NCBI GenBank assembly: GCA_030533445.1
Contig: CM060072.1
Coordinates: 26,559,609-26,623,608 of the forward strand
From: Cyprinodon diabolis
Lineage: Eukaryota > Chordata > Actinopteri > Cyprinodontiformes > Cyprinodontidae
Length of the DNA: 64,000 nucleotides
Reading direction: 5' to 3'
Shown: in pieces, positions 1 through 51,690 of the stretch
How positions within the stretch are numbered: the stretch's first letter is position 1
Layout of the letters: every line of letters starts with the position of its first letter
Notes under the pieces: model-generated
Seen by the model: the letters and a program-made list of their open reading frames with translations, nothing else
Databases searched by the model: none
What the model was told of the DNA's origin: nothing
Made by a program: the position numbers and the translations under genes

Positions 1-540
1 TTTACATGTACATGCCAGTAGCTCACTATGAGCTTGTGTTTCATATTTTCATCGTTTGTTGGTGCGTATGCTGGCGTGCCATCTGCTCACTGCAGCCCAG
101 AGTAGTAGACTGTTAAATCTACAACAGCCCTCGACCAACGAGGTTAAGTTTTTAGGAGAATTTGTACAGCATGTAATTTAGATTTTTGTGATGACCCACA
201 TCATAATTTGGATACAGGAGTTTAAAAAAAAAAAAAAAAAAAAAAAGATTCTCCGACATTGTGAGACAGATACGGCGGAACAAGCAGTTCTGCACTTAAC
301 CAGAGGGAAAATGCAAAGTGTGATTTTTGGTGTACTGATACAGCTCTAGTCCTAACAGTTCTAAAAGTAAAGGATTTGACAAACACTGATTACGATGCAG
401 TTAAAAATTGTAAAACAGACGTACCGCAGGTCGCCCAGGACGAGAGGATGTACGGGATTCCCCAGGCTTATGACGACTTTCATGGGAGAAAATTGGTGAC
501 TCCATTTTGGAGGAACCTGACAATGGAATAAAGAAGTGTC
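1..540. other. mink1 intron 18 sequence, no gene
   Basis: An A-rich tract of about 24 bases sits near 222-246. A plus-strand frame stays open from about 330 to the TAA near 530 but matches nothing I recognise. No mink1 exon is visible. Confidence 0.5.
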
Positions 541-2400
541 AGGGTGCCCTGAAAAAATATCTATGCAACTTGAACCACTTCATTTTTTGTCACACTTTAA
601 CTTCACTGTATTTTAATTCCAATTTTATGTGATATATGCACAAAGAAGTAGGCAACTTGGAAGAGTAAGGAGAAAGACATGGTTTTAATGTCTTTTTACA
701 AATACCATTTTGACCATTCTGGGAAGAATGGGTTGTTTGTCCCCTAGCTGATATGTTTAACGATCCACTTTAACTAGGAACTAAAACTAGCACACTTAAG
801 AAGCAAACCCCAAATAACTTAATCTCAGTCACATTAGATTGACTGTCCAAACAGAAGTCCTTCAGTCAGCACAGGAATGAAATGCTTGGGACCTTAATAT
901 GAATTAGACTCTAGACATTGGCGACATTTATCCAAACACGTCAGAATACGTCATTTAAAACCAGTTCACTGGTTACAACAGGAATTCAACCAGCAACTCT
1001 AACCTCGTCTCTGTGGATGGGGGATGATGCTGCGACTTCGTTTTCTCCAGTGGGGACGGTGTGTTCAGGTTAATGTCCAGAGTAAGTTATTAACCATACA
1101 TGGCTTTTTATTTTCTGTTGGTCAAAACATTTTGGTCTCATCTGTCTGAAGCAACTTAAACCACACCACAAAAATTTCAATGAAAGTAATTTTTCTTTAA
1201 ATAAGTGCCTTTTCCTTTGATTATTAACAGGTAAGAAACTTTCCAATGGGATATGATGACTGGCATTTAAACTAAAAATAACTCAGTTACATTTCAATTA
1301 TCTAATTCCTAATCATATTTTAGAGGGAATAAATACTCATGCTATTGGCAGATTATTTTATTAATAACCTACTCAAATTTAAGTAAAATAAACTTAAGAC
1401 ATATTTGATCGTTTTCTGTAGTGTATCAAGGATCACCTTTTACAGTGACTAACTGTGTGTGCTCTCTTTGATGCTTTTTGTCATGAGAACAGATGTTGAC
1501 TGTTTATCCTCTATACAGAGCAACACATATTTTTTCATTTTAATTTGTTGATTAAAGAATTTATGGATTGGTGCTTCTATGTTCCTTTTGTGTATGTGTC
1601 TGCTTCAGTCTCCCTGAAGCCTCATTCAGCAGAAGTCTGCCCACACTGAGCCTGATTCTGCAGGTGGTTTATTTCTGCTTAAAGGAAGTTTTTCCTCATG
1701 CATGAGAAACGAACCCTGTAGTCAATGACTAGATGCAATCAATTGTTTTTTTTTTGTGATGATTTGATGGTTTCTCTAAAGAGCCTTTAGAAAGCATGTT
1801 GATCTGTATGGCTAATTGTTCCATAAAGGAGGGGTTGTGAAGTTTACGACTATCAGTTGTTCTCTTATCTACTTTTCCTGCCTGAGCTACAGATTTCTAC
1901 ATCAGTCACATCGTTTTACAATATGGCAAAATCTCACATCATAATAAAATTAATTTTATACTAATTTCAAAGCAGATCCTGTGATATCTTTAAAGCTTAG
2001 GGTAATAATTAAACTTCTCTTAAACTTAATCTCTGACCTGAGGTTTTGCTAATAAGGCCACCATTTATTTACAAAACTAACAAACATCTGAGGCCTCCAC
2101 AGAGCAGTAGGATTTATACTGAAATGAAATAAAAGTGAATGAAATACTGTGACATTTGAAGGCAGCTTACTCTGATTCAGGGCATCATAGTAAGAGGGAC
2201 TTGATGTAAACCCATTCTGCTATTTAAATTTGTAAAACAAAATGAAACTATGAATAATTTTCCTTAGATTGCAAATTTATACCCTTCTTTGTACTGTTCT
2301 TTCACAAAAACAAAAAATCGTATTTTCCGAATAAAGTGTGGTCAAAATGTGACAAATTGAAAAGGTTCAAGCGGTGTGAATACTTTTGCAAAGAACTATG
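541..2400 (+). mobile_element. degraded Tc1-like element in mink1 intron 18
   Basis: The left end (about 548-700) resembles the common teleost Tc1-like terminus (tgccttg.aaaagtattcat..., ttttgtcac, ttttatgtgata). The right end (about 2335-2395) carries its inverted form, ending gtgtgaatacttttgcaaag. No transposase frame survives. A fragment of a common teleost retroposon (about 1605-1740, gagcctgattctgcagg...ggaagtttttcct) lies inside. Boundaries are approximate. A poly-G run sits at 2407-2420 just outside. Confidence 0.6.
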
Positions 2401-2478
2401 TCTGGAGGGGGGGGGGGGACAAAAATGAAATATTGCAGAAGTTGCTGGCCACAAAGTGGGAAGAGGCAGGCGACTCAC

Positions 2479-41966
<39,488 letters not shown>

Positions 41967-43190
41967 TGCTGGCCAAACTTATGACGTTAGCTAACAAGTT
42001 AGCCACTTATTAGTAAAAATAAAACAACTTTGACGATGAGAATAAAATAAGTGGCTGCCTCTGGGGCTAGTCTATCGAGGTCATTAAAGCACAGCTGATT
42101 CAAGATATTAATTAACACTTTAGTGTCGGAAATCCCTCGCAGGAGCTGCCGGAGACGCACCCAGCAGTCTAGCTTCACGCCAAGAGCTGTAACGTTAACA
42201 GCAGTTGGTTTACAAAAAAAATGTCAGCTACTGAAAAGAATTAAAAATAAAAATCCGAGGAGTCTAAAATAAGCTTCGACAGCAGAACAGAGCGTCCCAG
42301 CTCCGAGCTAACAGCTGGTTGCCTCTAAACGCACCTCCACCTTGATGCGTTCATGTTCACAAGACGCCGCGTCTCTCCTGCTGCTGCAAATCATCCCAGC
42401 TTGTAATAATAATAAAAAATATATATGATCTAAAAATCCAAGAAGAAAAAAAACCTACCAGATGTAATAGAGAAACACTAATAATTCCGCCTACAATTTT
42501 ACTGGTATTCAACGCAGTATTTTTTTTTTTTATTAATAGAACGCAACGTCTGTGATGTGATGGCGTCCGGGTCCGTCCGCACCAGAACCGAACGTCAAAC
42601 TAACACTAGATCCCTACAGGGAAGGGATACTGCAGTTAAATCAAAGCGGCACAAATAAAATAAAAAATAAAAATCAGCTCCCGCCGTCTCTGCTTGCCAA
42701 ACTTTATACGAAGACTCAGGAAAAATAAAATCCCACTTTTTTTTCCCAGCAAAGTAATCAGAGTACCGACTCAGGTGTCTGTAACCAATCCGTGGCTAAC
42801 GACGCCGAGCTAACAAGCTAAATCATCTTTTTCCGCAGAATAAACTTCTCACTCCATATTTTTCCTGTGTTGACAGTCGCGCCTAGCACTACCAACCATC
42901 CGGGGGGGAGAAACACAGCCAGGCTGTGTGTTTAAGATTAACTGGAGCTCTCCTTTTCTATAAACTGTCGTATCCTTTAGCGTCCAGTTCTGTCGAAACT
43001 GCGGTCCAAAGGTACCAGGTACGGCGAAGCTTCTACCTGCGAAACTTGTTATTTCGCCATTTTTTGACTCCCAAGTCCAGCCTCCTACTTCCAGCCAAAT
43101 GCAATGACGATTGGCTGCGCATGCAGCACTCCTCAAGTGTTTTCTGCTCCTGGAAGGGACTACGGAGGCGCACAAGGGACAAATTAGTAT
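41967..43190 (-). promoter_or_regulatory. mink1 5' region and candidate promoter
   Basis: This segment upstream of the mink1 start codon is richer in G+C and CpG than its surroundings. At 43109-43125 the plus strand reads gattggctgcgcatgca, an inverted CCAAT box abutting an NRF1-like GCGCATGC, and ETS-like acttcc lies at 43088-43093. On the minus strand, a GTGAGA donor-like site near 42846 could end a non-coding first exon. The promoter role is inferred from position and motifs only; no transcription start can be read from sequence. Confidence 0.4.
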
Positions 43191-44030
43191 GAAGAAAAAA
43201 CAAATACAGAGTGGACCTTAACCCCAGCTTTGGTCATTCATTCAAACATACCGGACCACACCCTGAAAAGTTAATAAGCTGTTCAAGTTTGGCGTTAATG
43301 ATTGAAGTATACCAAAAAAACGAACCCAAACCAGACTACTGGTAATTAATTTAAACTCACTTTTATCAATCACTAGAGGTGGGTACTCAACGAAGCAAAT
43401 AAGAGTTCAATCTGAAAAACTCACAAGAAGAGAAAAGGCAATTAGGAGAATTTTAATGATACAGTTACTTTGTCTTTGGTGATCAGACCTCGGCAGGAAA
43501 CATAGTGCTTAATTTTGATAGATATGCATGAACAGGAGCAAAGATTATGGCTGTTTCCTCTCAGGCCTGAAACCAGTGGTGGAGTGGAGATAGATGAAGA
43601 TGGTCAGTTGATTGGCTGTGTCGCAGGTGGATGTAGGAAAGAAATTAGTTTCTTCAGTTGAACTTCTGCCAAGGCTTCATTAATACTAATTTATGATAGT
43701 TTTACTCAAGTGTTTTTTCTTTAAAAGGTTACCGAGCAACTGATCATAACATCTGATATTTAAAATGATTTTATTAAAACGGACCAAAATGTAAAGTTAT
43801 GCACAAATTCTGATATTTTACAGACTATAATAAGAAAAGAAGAAACACTCTTTTAAATACATTTTCTTTTTTCACATGAAACTTTTGAAACCAGTACCTG
43901 CAGTGAAAATATTTATATTTATATTATATTTATATTTTAATCCTTACTCTATATTAGCATGACAACCAAATGCAATAGTAGGTTCAAGTAATGTCTTTTC
44001 TGGACAGAGGAATAGAAGTTGAGTAATTTC
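43191..44030. other. intergenic, no gene
   Basis: Upstream of mink1; AT-rich, without a recognisable gene or repeat. Confidence 0.4.
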
Positions 44031-44039
44031 AGAGAGGGG

Positions 44040-44205
44040 TACTGTTGGAAAAAAAGTGCCATTGGCTGAAGGAGTTTGCCCTGTAACCAGCAGGTTGTTG
44101 GTTCAAGTGAGCCTCAGGGCAGCTGTGGCTACAATGTAACTTGCCACCATCAGAGTATGGGTGAATGTACTGTAAAGTGCTTTATAAATATTTACCATTC
44201 TTTGT
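44040..44205 (+). repeat. tRNA-derived SINE
   Basis: Box-B-like ggttcaagt at about 44100 follows an A-box-like attggctgaagg, and the 3' part ends gggtgaatgtactgtaaagtgctttataaat, a typical teleost SINE tail. Confidence 0.65.
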
Positions 44206-45490
44206 AAATACAATTAATCAAAAGTTTTATTTTATACAGCAACAACCAGGTCCTTTAAAAGTCTCTATAAAGCTTAGATCATTTAAATCTTGGAGAGGGT
44301 GCAAGATTGGAGATGCAAGCCTTAGACTGTAAAGCCTCTTTTATTCTTGACATGTTCGCAGCTTCTTTTGCTGCACGACATTCCTGGGAACATTTGTGAC
44401 TACACAGACAGCTACACATGAAAAAACATAGGGGACAAGCAACAGCTATGGGTGAAGGTTTGCAACAACAACAACAAAAAAACTTAAAAACATCTTTTGT
44501 TTTGGCCTATAATGATCACCAAGATTAACAAATTGTGAAAAAGTGAATTAATTACTGTCACACTTTGGATGAAATGAAGAGGCTTTGACAATGTTGGAAA
44601 CAGCTTTGTTCTCTACAACTTTTGTTGGAATGTGTAATTTCTGTAAAATTGTGACAAATTAGGCAAGTTGTTCTTTTATTTTTCAGCATCAACAACAAGG
44701 GTTTTCACTGCTCAAATGTAACTCAAAAACCTTAGATTATAGAAATATGTTAAAACTGTTACTCCCTTTATTAATGTCATCCAATTATTTCTGGTTCTGT
44801 TTTGTCATTAACCCAAATTACAAATACACACAAAACAGAATCAACTTTTTCTTTTGCAGAGCACCTTTTTTGGAAACATATTTTGTGAAATCATGGCATA
44901 TTTGACTACGAAGCTGCTTCTTTATTGTAACTGGACATATTATTGTTGGAAAGTCTCTTAAGCAGCTCATTATTGCTACATTTGCCTTCCCATTAGGAAA
45001 GATCATCTGTGTTTTCAAAAGATCATTGATTTTTTTTTTTATAATTCATGATTCACCTCTAAAGAGTTCAGGAGAACAATCTGGTGTATGCATAATTCAT
45101 ATTGCACAGCTCTAACCTGCGGATTACCCTGGCCATTATCAAACTATTTTGGCATAAAAAGTTGAAATAATGATTTTGAATAATTGGAGTTTTAAAAAAA
45201 ATAAAATAAAGTGATATCAAATAATATTTCCAGTGGATAACTTGTTCTGCCATCTTTGTCAGGTGTAAATCCTGTGAAGCTGGTCAGAGAAACTTAAGCT
45301 AACAGCTAGTTAGCAAACTTTAGCAGCAATGATTTTGCTGCGTGAAACTCTGAAAACAGATCATACAAGACATTCGTAATCAGAGAAGCGGGTTAAATAA
45401 ATACGAGAGCAGTTAATTTTTATTTATTTATTTATCTATTTTTTTACAGAGAACTTAATTAGCATGAACAATTGATAAGTTAAGAAGTCT
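44206..45490. other. intergenic, no gene
   Basis: AT-rich, no recognisable gene; a TTTA-rich run at about 45416-45446. Confidence 0.4.
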
Positions 45491-45691
45491 GATTTAGCAA
45501 TAGGGCTTGGGATCCGCGTTGCGTTGTGGGACGTGGCGGCCATATTGACGGCTACGCGAACGTAAATATAGCTCTGATACAACGTTGTTGTTGAAAGAAG
45601 AGACATAGAAGTAGAGAGAAAAAAGATGTTAAAATCCCGAAAGGATCTGGAATTTACCGGGACACATTAAATAGAGAAGCCACGGACCGGT

Positions 45692-45899
45692 ATGTTGACA
45701 AAATCAGCATTAAGTATTAATAATTTGGATCCATATGAAGTTCTAAACAGAGTGGAGCACCGACGAGTGAGCGCCTATACTTCAAAACAGTTCCGAAGCT
45801 ACAAGTCCTTGGAGTCTCATGTGCAGTTCATGAATGGATGGGTTCAGGAGCTGCAGATCATAAAGCCAGCAAACAGTGAACACAGTAATCCGTACGAAG
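45692..45899 (+). pseudogene. N-terminal exon of a transposon-linked protein (SWIM/YqaJ type)
   Basis: LDPYEVLNR...SAYTSKQFRSYKSLESHVQF then MNGWVQEL resembles the DPY...YT...F..YKSLE.Y..F..GWV segment that precedes SWIM/YqaJ-like nuclease regions in multicopy teleost proteins. The frame runs into an AAG|GTAAGC donor at 45899, so this looks like a true exon whose partners are absent. Family assignment is from memory. Confidence 0.5.
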
Positions 45900-45993
45900 G
45901 TAAGCTGTGATCAGATGGGCTCTGGAACCTGCTAGTTTAGCAACTGCTAACCGCTAGTGCTAACAACCACTCACACATGTAATGTACTTTTAA

Positions 45994-46209
45994 CTAGCTG
46001 CTATGTGTTTCAAAGGTGTAGTTAGTAACGTTCGGTCGTCTTACAGCCGCGATCCAAGCTAGCCGACGACTGTTTATCTCTGACACTTGGTCTCCGTGGT
46101 TGCGCCTCCAGGCAGGAAAGCGGTGGAAAATTAACTCATTTTCTATGTTTTTCCCATGGCGATCATGTGTTGCGCTGTTACAGCCCACAATACAGCAATG
46201 GTTTAGCAT
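45994..46209 (-). pseudogene. THAP-type zinc finger N-terminal exon
   Basis: MLNHCCIVGCNSATH, then FHRFP (29-33 region), and RRLAWIAAVRRPN with the conserved Trp52, fit the N-terminal part of a THAP DNA-binding domain. The second metal pair (C-x2-H) is missing: the frame stops soon after RRPN, where a GTTACT donor-like site sits. THAP domains occur in P-element and Kolobok transposases. Confidence 0.65.
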
Positions 46210-46379
46210 GGTTGAAGCAAGTTAAGGTGAAATTAATCAAATTTAAACACGGCTTAGAGGGAGTACAGTATATGGTAGTCATAGGCAGTAGTCTGAGCAG
46301 CGGTAAAAGAGGCCTTCAAGATGGCGGCGACGCAAAGTGCTTACGTCATGACGACCAAGCCCTATTTAGTTAATTATCA

Positions 46380-47110
46380 TCTATTGGTCTACATGTTTCA
46401 GTTCTTTTTTAGCGATGATTATTCTTTTTTTTGTAAATAATCCCTTATCATGAATTTTAAAACAGTAAAAAGACTCAAATAACAGGGCTAATATGATAAA
46501 ATATATATATATTTTTTATATCTGAGGTGCTTTAAGAAGCTAGCTTTGACAGACTGTTAGCTTTAGCCTCCAGGGCCCTCTTTCACCAAGCAGGGTTAGT
46601 TGAAATACAGAGTAAATTCTGTGGCAAATTTCTACATTTCTACCCCATTTTTCGTTTCAAAGTGCTAGGAAATAATTTCTCTGAATAAAATTATGACAAG
46701 TTACTCTATGAAACAACACTGCTCAGCAGTGTGCTCCATTTTAGTCTGGTGTCGGATGGTGTTTCCTTTCTGGAAGAACCTGCTGAGGTTTAAACTAAAT
46801 CAACACTTTGAAGATTTCTCCGACAGGAGAGGTTGACTGTAGCACGATATCCCTTTTTAAAGGAATATCTAAGTAAAATTAGCTTTAATAAAGACCTCAA
46901 ATCTCAATATATTCCGCAAGCCCTAAATTAGAACCATTTGGAGTATTTTTATGTTACTATTTTAAGTAAAGTATGAAATATTAGCAGTGTGAAGATGGCC
47001 TGCTACACTTTTTACTTTTATGAAATCACATAATTAATTTCTGCGTGTAATGTTGCATCTAGACATTTCTTCAATGCACAAAAATTGTGGTGCTCAGAAT
47101 ATGATTATTT
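46380..47110. other. intergenic, no gene
   Basis: AT-rich; a (TA)n-like run at about 46500-46520. Nothing else recognisable. Confidence 0.4.
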
Positions 47111-47111
47111 G

Positions 47112-47337
47112 GAAAGTGTTGGCCTAGTGGTTAGAGCAGTGCGCTTGTGCTCTGAGAAGGTTACAAGTACCCGGTTTGATCCCCACAGCCTGCAATCTGG
47201 GTCTCTAAGCAAAGACATTAACCCCACACTGCTCCCCGGGCGCCACACAATGGCAGCCCACTGCCCCCCAAGGGGATGGGTCATAGGCAGAAGGTGAATT
47301 TCGCCATTGTGGGACAATAAAGGGATTTACATTTTAG
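47112..47337 (+). repeat. tRNA-derived SINE, copy 1 of tandem pair
   Basis: A-box-like ttggcctagtggttagagca, B-box-like ggtttgatccc (47173), and a core cacacaatggcagcccactg; ends caataaagggatttac. It looks tRNA-like only in the first 75 bases, so it is not a tRNA gene. Confidence 0.8.
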
Positions 47338-47338
47338 G

Positions 47339-47565
47339 TGAGTTGTGGCCTAGTGGTTAGGACATTGCGCCTGGAATCCAGAGGTTCTGAGTTGAAGCTC
47401 CACTCCCACAGACTGCCACTCTGGGTCCCTGAGCAAGACCCTTAACTCCACCCTGCTCCCCTGGTGCCGCACAATGGCAGCCCACTGCTGCACAAGGGGA
47501 TGGGTTAAATGCAGAGTGAATTTCATTGCTCTGTACTTGTGACAGTGTAACGACAATAAAAACAT
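47339..47565 (+). repeat. tRNA-derived SINE, copy 2 of tandem pair
   Basis: Same family and orientation as the copy immediately before it, starting tgagttgtggcctagtggtt, with shared core cgcacaatggcagcccactg; ends acaataaaaacattgg. The two copies differ at many positions, so the tandem is not a recent duplication. Confidence 0.8.
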
Positions 47566-47579
47566 TGGAAAAGAAAATA

Positions 47580-49440
47580 AATATATATTTTTTAAAATTT
47601 TAATGTCACATTTATGTTATTTACCACATTTTCCTCAAATTTAAGGCTTTTTCTCTCTTTGTGGAAAAAAAAAGATCTATATTAATTTTTCAAACTACTC
47701 ACACATCCTGTATTCCTATACCAATGGTACATTCATTTCTAAATTTTAAACCTATTGAAATCTTACAACTAACAAATATATTGGAAATCTAAATCCTAAA
47801 TATCCCACTAAAATGTTCGGAAGATGCCAACTAGCCGTGCCTCTTCAACAGTTCAGTTTGTGACCACACTAATCGGAAAAGGAGGCGTCCTTTGAATGAC
47901 TCCGCCCCATGCGCTGGGGATGTGGCCACAGATTGAGCTGTTTGAGGTTCCTGTCATGCAGTTGCCATGGTGAATTATGTTCTCTGTACTGCAGTGATGA
48001 GGGCTTCTTTTAAGCTCGTGCTAAATTTTGAACTTCACTAGCTGCTTCCTCCAAGGCCCCGGTCTACCGGGACTGGGTCCCTGAAAGGCCGTGAAAATAA
48101 GGTTCAAACAGGTCCAGCCTTCTGCACAGACTTTTGCTTTAGGGGACTTTGACAGCAGTCCCTTTTCTAGATCAACATGGAACCTTAGTAGATTCTTCGG
48201 GTACTAATAAATGTGGACACACATTTTCATTGTATTATTTTTTTTTATTATAGGGTAAAATAAATGAAATGTGAAAATTAAAACATAATATCTGGAGGTT
48301 TTTTTTTTACATATGGTTTAAACAGGATAGTGGTTATAAAACATAAGAAAACTGACACAGCTTACATGAAACGCATCTTAAACATTTAAGGTTTTATAGA
48401 AAGACATTAAAAAACCTTTCTACCCTGAGTGTTAGTGCCCCATTTCTCATATCTACAAATATAATGGCGGTAGTTGTTAGAAATAGATGAAAGAAATATG
48501 GAATGTAGAGTATTCATCAAGTATTAGTTAAAGAAAAATAAAAAAACAACATTGTAAGGTCACCTATTGGTCAGTTAAAGGCACTGATGCTTACCCATTC
48601 ACATGAGTACTACCATTAATGTTTTTTTTTAGTGAAACAACCAGATGTAAAATAAAAGCCAGCTTTTACAGTGAAAAGTTATTTCTGTCTTCATGGTGCA
48701 ACTAATTTTAAAATCAGTAGAGTACAATGTCTAAACACGGAGTTGTTGTTTTTTTTTTTGACTCCTCTATATAAGGTTGCACACATACATCTGTCAGTTC
48801 TGTTTATATCAGCAGTTTGAAACCAGCACAGTAGTGCTGTGGACTCATTCGGCAGTTTGTAAAACCCGACTTGCAAACAGCTTAAAGCACACTGAAGCAT
48901 CCCCTTTTAAATGCTTGGACACAAGAAAAATAATAGTGTATATCACACAGGGTTATTAAACATACGGTATTCCACTCTTTAAAAACCTAACAAGGAAAGA
49001 TTATAGAGAAAAATATTTTAAAGGGAGAAGAATTAAAGCAGGTGCTAATAAATTTAGTTCCACCCTTTAGAAACATGTAAATATTTGTGTTAAAGAAATT
49101 TTCCTGTTAACCAATCATGTCATTTTAAAGGTTTCACTGGATTTTATTCAGGGGTATCACAGGGAATACCGCAGCATAATTAAATGTTTACTTCTTCATT
49201 TTCATGGGAGAAGCTCTACTTTGTGTTGGTATATCACAGTAACCGACTAAAAAAAACATTTTTATGGCTTTGGTACCAGTGCTGTACCATAGGGATGAAA
49301 AATATATCATAATATGGGCCTTTTGTCATAGTACATATTGACAGTTATTAGAGGTAGACAGATGTGATCCTTCCACCAAGGCTAAATCCTTTTCTCTGCC
49401 CAAATCTCCCAGAATGCCGTGCGATTGCCATGCAACCTCA
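47580..49440. other. intergenic, no gene
   Basis: No recognisable coding sequence. The stretch 47860-48180 is less AT-rich but unassigned. Confidence 0.4.
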
Positions 49441-49479
49441 AATTATATTCTAAGGATAAAGTATAATTTTTTATATTTA

Positions 49480-49620
49480 TTTTAGGGCAGTGCCTTTTTA
49501 TGGCAGCAAGGCCTCGGACCCCCTCCATGTATAATGTCTGAGTGTTTTTGTCTTCTTGGACAGCTATACCGAAACTGAATTGCCCTTCAGGGGTTAATAA
49601 AGTCTAATTGAATTGAATAG
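49480..49620 (+). repeat. retroposon 3' tail
   Basis: Ends aactgaattgcccttcaggggttaataaag then taattgaattgaat, the tail type of teleost LINE/SINE retroposons. Confidence 0.5.
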
Positions 49621-50640
49621 TGGATCAGAGATCAGCAATATTATAATAATATTTATATCCCTTTGGACCTGTTTTCTATACATAAGGATTAGTTGTTTAT
49701 TACGACACCTTATTGTTTTATTTGGCCATTTGTTATCATTGTGAAAATCATCTCAATATCTACGGCTCTGTGGGTTTAGCATTACTTCAAATCAAAGCCC
49801 AAAACAACATAAAATGTAAAGTTGAGTAAAAGAGATTTGCATATTGGTCAACAAGTGATAAGAGAAAGAAGCGTGTCAGACGTCTTATGCAACTTCTCAG
49901 CTGGCCCTCAAGAAATGCTTCATGCCTGTGAGCAAATAGAACATAAGGTAGACACGTAAGACTCTTCATGGCTCCTAGACACAACACGGAAGTAGCTGCA
50001 AGATGCCGGCAGAGCTAGGAATGTTCTGTCCTGGGCTGCAGGCAAGTCACTTTGCACCTGCTAATTATAGTTTCCACTTACATTTTTTCCACAATAGAAT
50101 ATAAAAAAATGAGTCTGAAGAACACTAGTCCCTGCAATCCGGTATCGCTCTTTCCTGGTGCTCTGTCCCGTTTTAGTAAGCTGTCCCTCCAATCAGCGCT
50201 CTCCTTTCCTGCACTATCGAGCCTTTATTTAAGCTGCGATCCAGTCCTCTCTTTATATCCGTCACCATAACAACCACAAATGTTCTGACAGGTTTCCTGG
50301 CACTGCAGTGAGAGGTGAAGCCTCAGAGGGAGAGAGTGAGAGCGCGTCAGAGAGAAAGAGACAGAGCCTCCCACCCGACCCAAAAAGATACACACAAATC
50401 TTGCATCAGTATTTGTACGCCATGTTCCCAGAACATTGAAGAGGCTTGATTTCCAGTTGAACCTTCAGTTCCTCCACTGATTCATACATTCATTTAGATG
50501 ATTGTCGACCATCCACCTTCAGGTCAGATCACATGGAAGACGTTATGAGGGAGACTTTATGAATAAACTGGTCGGTTAAGCTGCAGATGATAGGTTTCTA
50601 ACAAATAACAAAGGCTTCATATTTAGAACCAGAATAGAAA
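49621..50640. other. intergenic, no gene
   Basis: No recognisable coding sequence; a purine-rich gagagagagtgagagc run at about 50326-50365. Confidence 0.4.
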
Positions 50641-50724
50641 TATACGTGGGGGAATTTTCTCCATTACCGTTGCAAACAAAGAACACGTTTTGTAAATGGA
50701 AATTTGAAAAACAATAATGCTTTT

Positions 50725-51312
50725 TCACAAATGGCAGGGAAGATGGAGCGGGAGATCAATAGGCAGATTGGTGCGGCGTCTGCTGTGAAGCGAGCCCTGT
50801 ACCGGTCTGTTGTGGTGAAGAGAGAGCTGAGCCAAAAGGCAAAGCTCTCAATTTACCGGTCGATCTACGTTCCTACTCTCATCTATGGTCATGAGCTTTG
50901 GGTCAAAACCGAAAGAATATGATCCCGGGTACAAGCAGCTGAAATGAGTTTTCTCCGTAGTGTCTGGGCTCTCCCTTAGAGATAGGGTGAGGAGCTCAGT
51001 CATCTGGGGAGGACTCAGAGTAGAGCCGCTGCTCCTCCACATCAAGAGGAGCCAGTTGAGGTGGCTCGGGCATCTAATTAGGATGCCTCCTGGACGTCTC
51101 CCTGGTGAGGTGTTCCAGGCATGTCCCACCAGTAGGAGACCCAGAACACGCTGGAGGGACTATGTTTCTCAGCTGGCCTGAGAGCAGCTTGGGATTCCCC
51201 CGGAGGAGCTGGCCTAAGTGGCTGGGGAGAGGGACGTCTGGGCCTCTCAACTTAAGCTGCTACCACCACGAGCCGACCTCAGATAAGCGGTAGAAGATGG
51301 AAGGATGGATGG
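50725..51312 (+). pseudogene. 5'-truncated LINE, ORF2 C-terminal part
   Basis: Frames read INRQIGAASAVKRALYRSVV, LSIYRS.YVPTLIYGHELWV, then after a stop and frameshift LSLRDRVRSS, LRWLGHLIRMPPGRLPGEVF and a stop. This is the C-terminal end of a very common teleost non-LTR element (I/Nimb- or RTE-like; clade not determinable here). It ends gataagcggtagaagatggaaggatggatgga, the family's tail. Confidence 0.85.
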
Positions 51313-51339
51313 ATAATGCTATCCAGAAATGAAATATTG

Positions 51340-51690
51340 AAAAATATCCATCCATCTTCTCCTGTTTATTCAGTCAGGACCACAGTGAGGGCAGTGCCTG
51401 TCTCTGGCAGTCTATGGGTTAAAGGCGGGGTTCACCCTGGACAGGTATCCAGTCTGTTGCAGGGAAATGCAGACTTACATCCCATAACTCCTAAAGAGAA
51501 TTTAGAGAAGCCAATTACTCTAACAGTCATGTTAATTCTCTTCGGAGTACCCTGGGAGAACCCATGCATGCACAGGGAGAATATGCAAACTCTATGCAGA
51601 AAGACCTTGAGCAGGGAACTGAATCCAGAACTTTCTTGCTGCAAGGCAGCAGTGCCACAAACTGCCCCATCGTGCAGCCATTAATTTTTT
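51340..51690. repeat. common teleost dispersed repeat
   Basis: Same family as 40660-40985 (ccatccatcttctcctg...caccctggacagg...gggagaacccatgcatgc...cttgctgcaaggcagcagtgcc). It abuts the truncated LINE. Confidence 0.7.

Larger units (their letters stand above)
45501..46364. mobile_element. small element with two convergent coding fragments
   Basis: Inverted ends tagggcttgg / ccaagcccta (45501-45510, 46355-46364) continue into matching gcgttg...ggcggccat and atggcggcgacgc sequences. Flanks tttagcaa and tttagtta agree at six of eight positions, consistent with an eroded 8-bp duplication. One coding fragment reads inward from each end: a plus-strand exon and a minus-strand THAP exon. The centre is probably deleted. 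Confidence 0.65.

Noticed and set aside
330..530. Plus-strand open stretch ending at a TAA near 530
   Set aside because: No start, no recognised homology and no splice support; noted only as unassigned.
42849..43175. 108-codon minus-strand open frame upstream of mink1
   Set aside because: No recognisable domain; lies in GC-richer promoter/5' UTR-like sequence where chance frames are expected.
47112..47190. tRNA gene
   Set aside because: Promoter boxes are present but the cloverleaf is degenerate, and the sequence continues into a SINE body shared with the adjacent copy.
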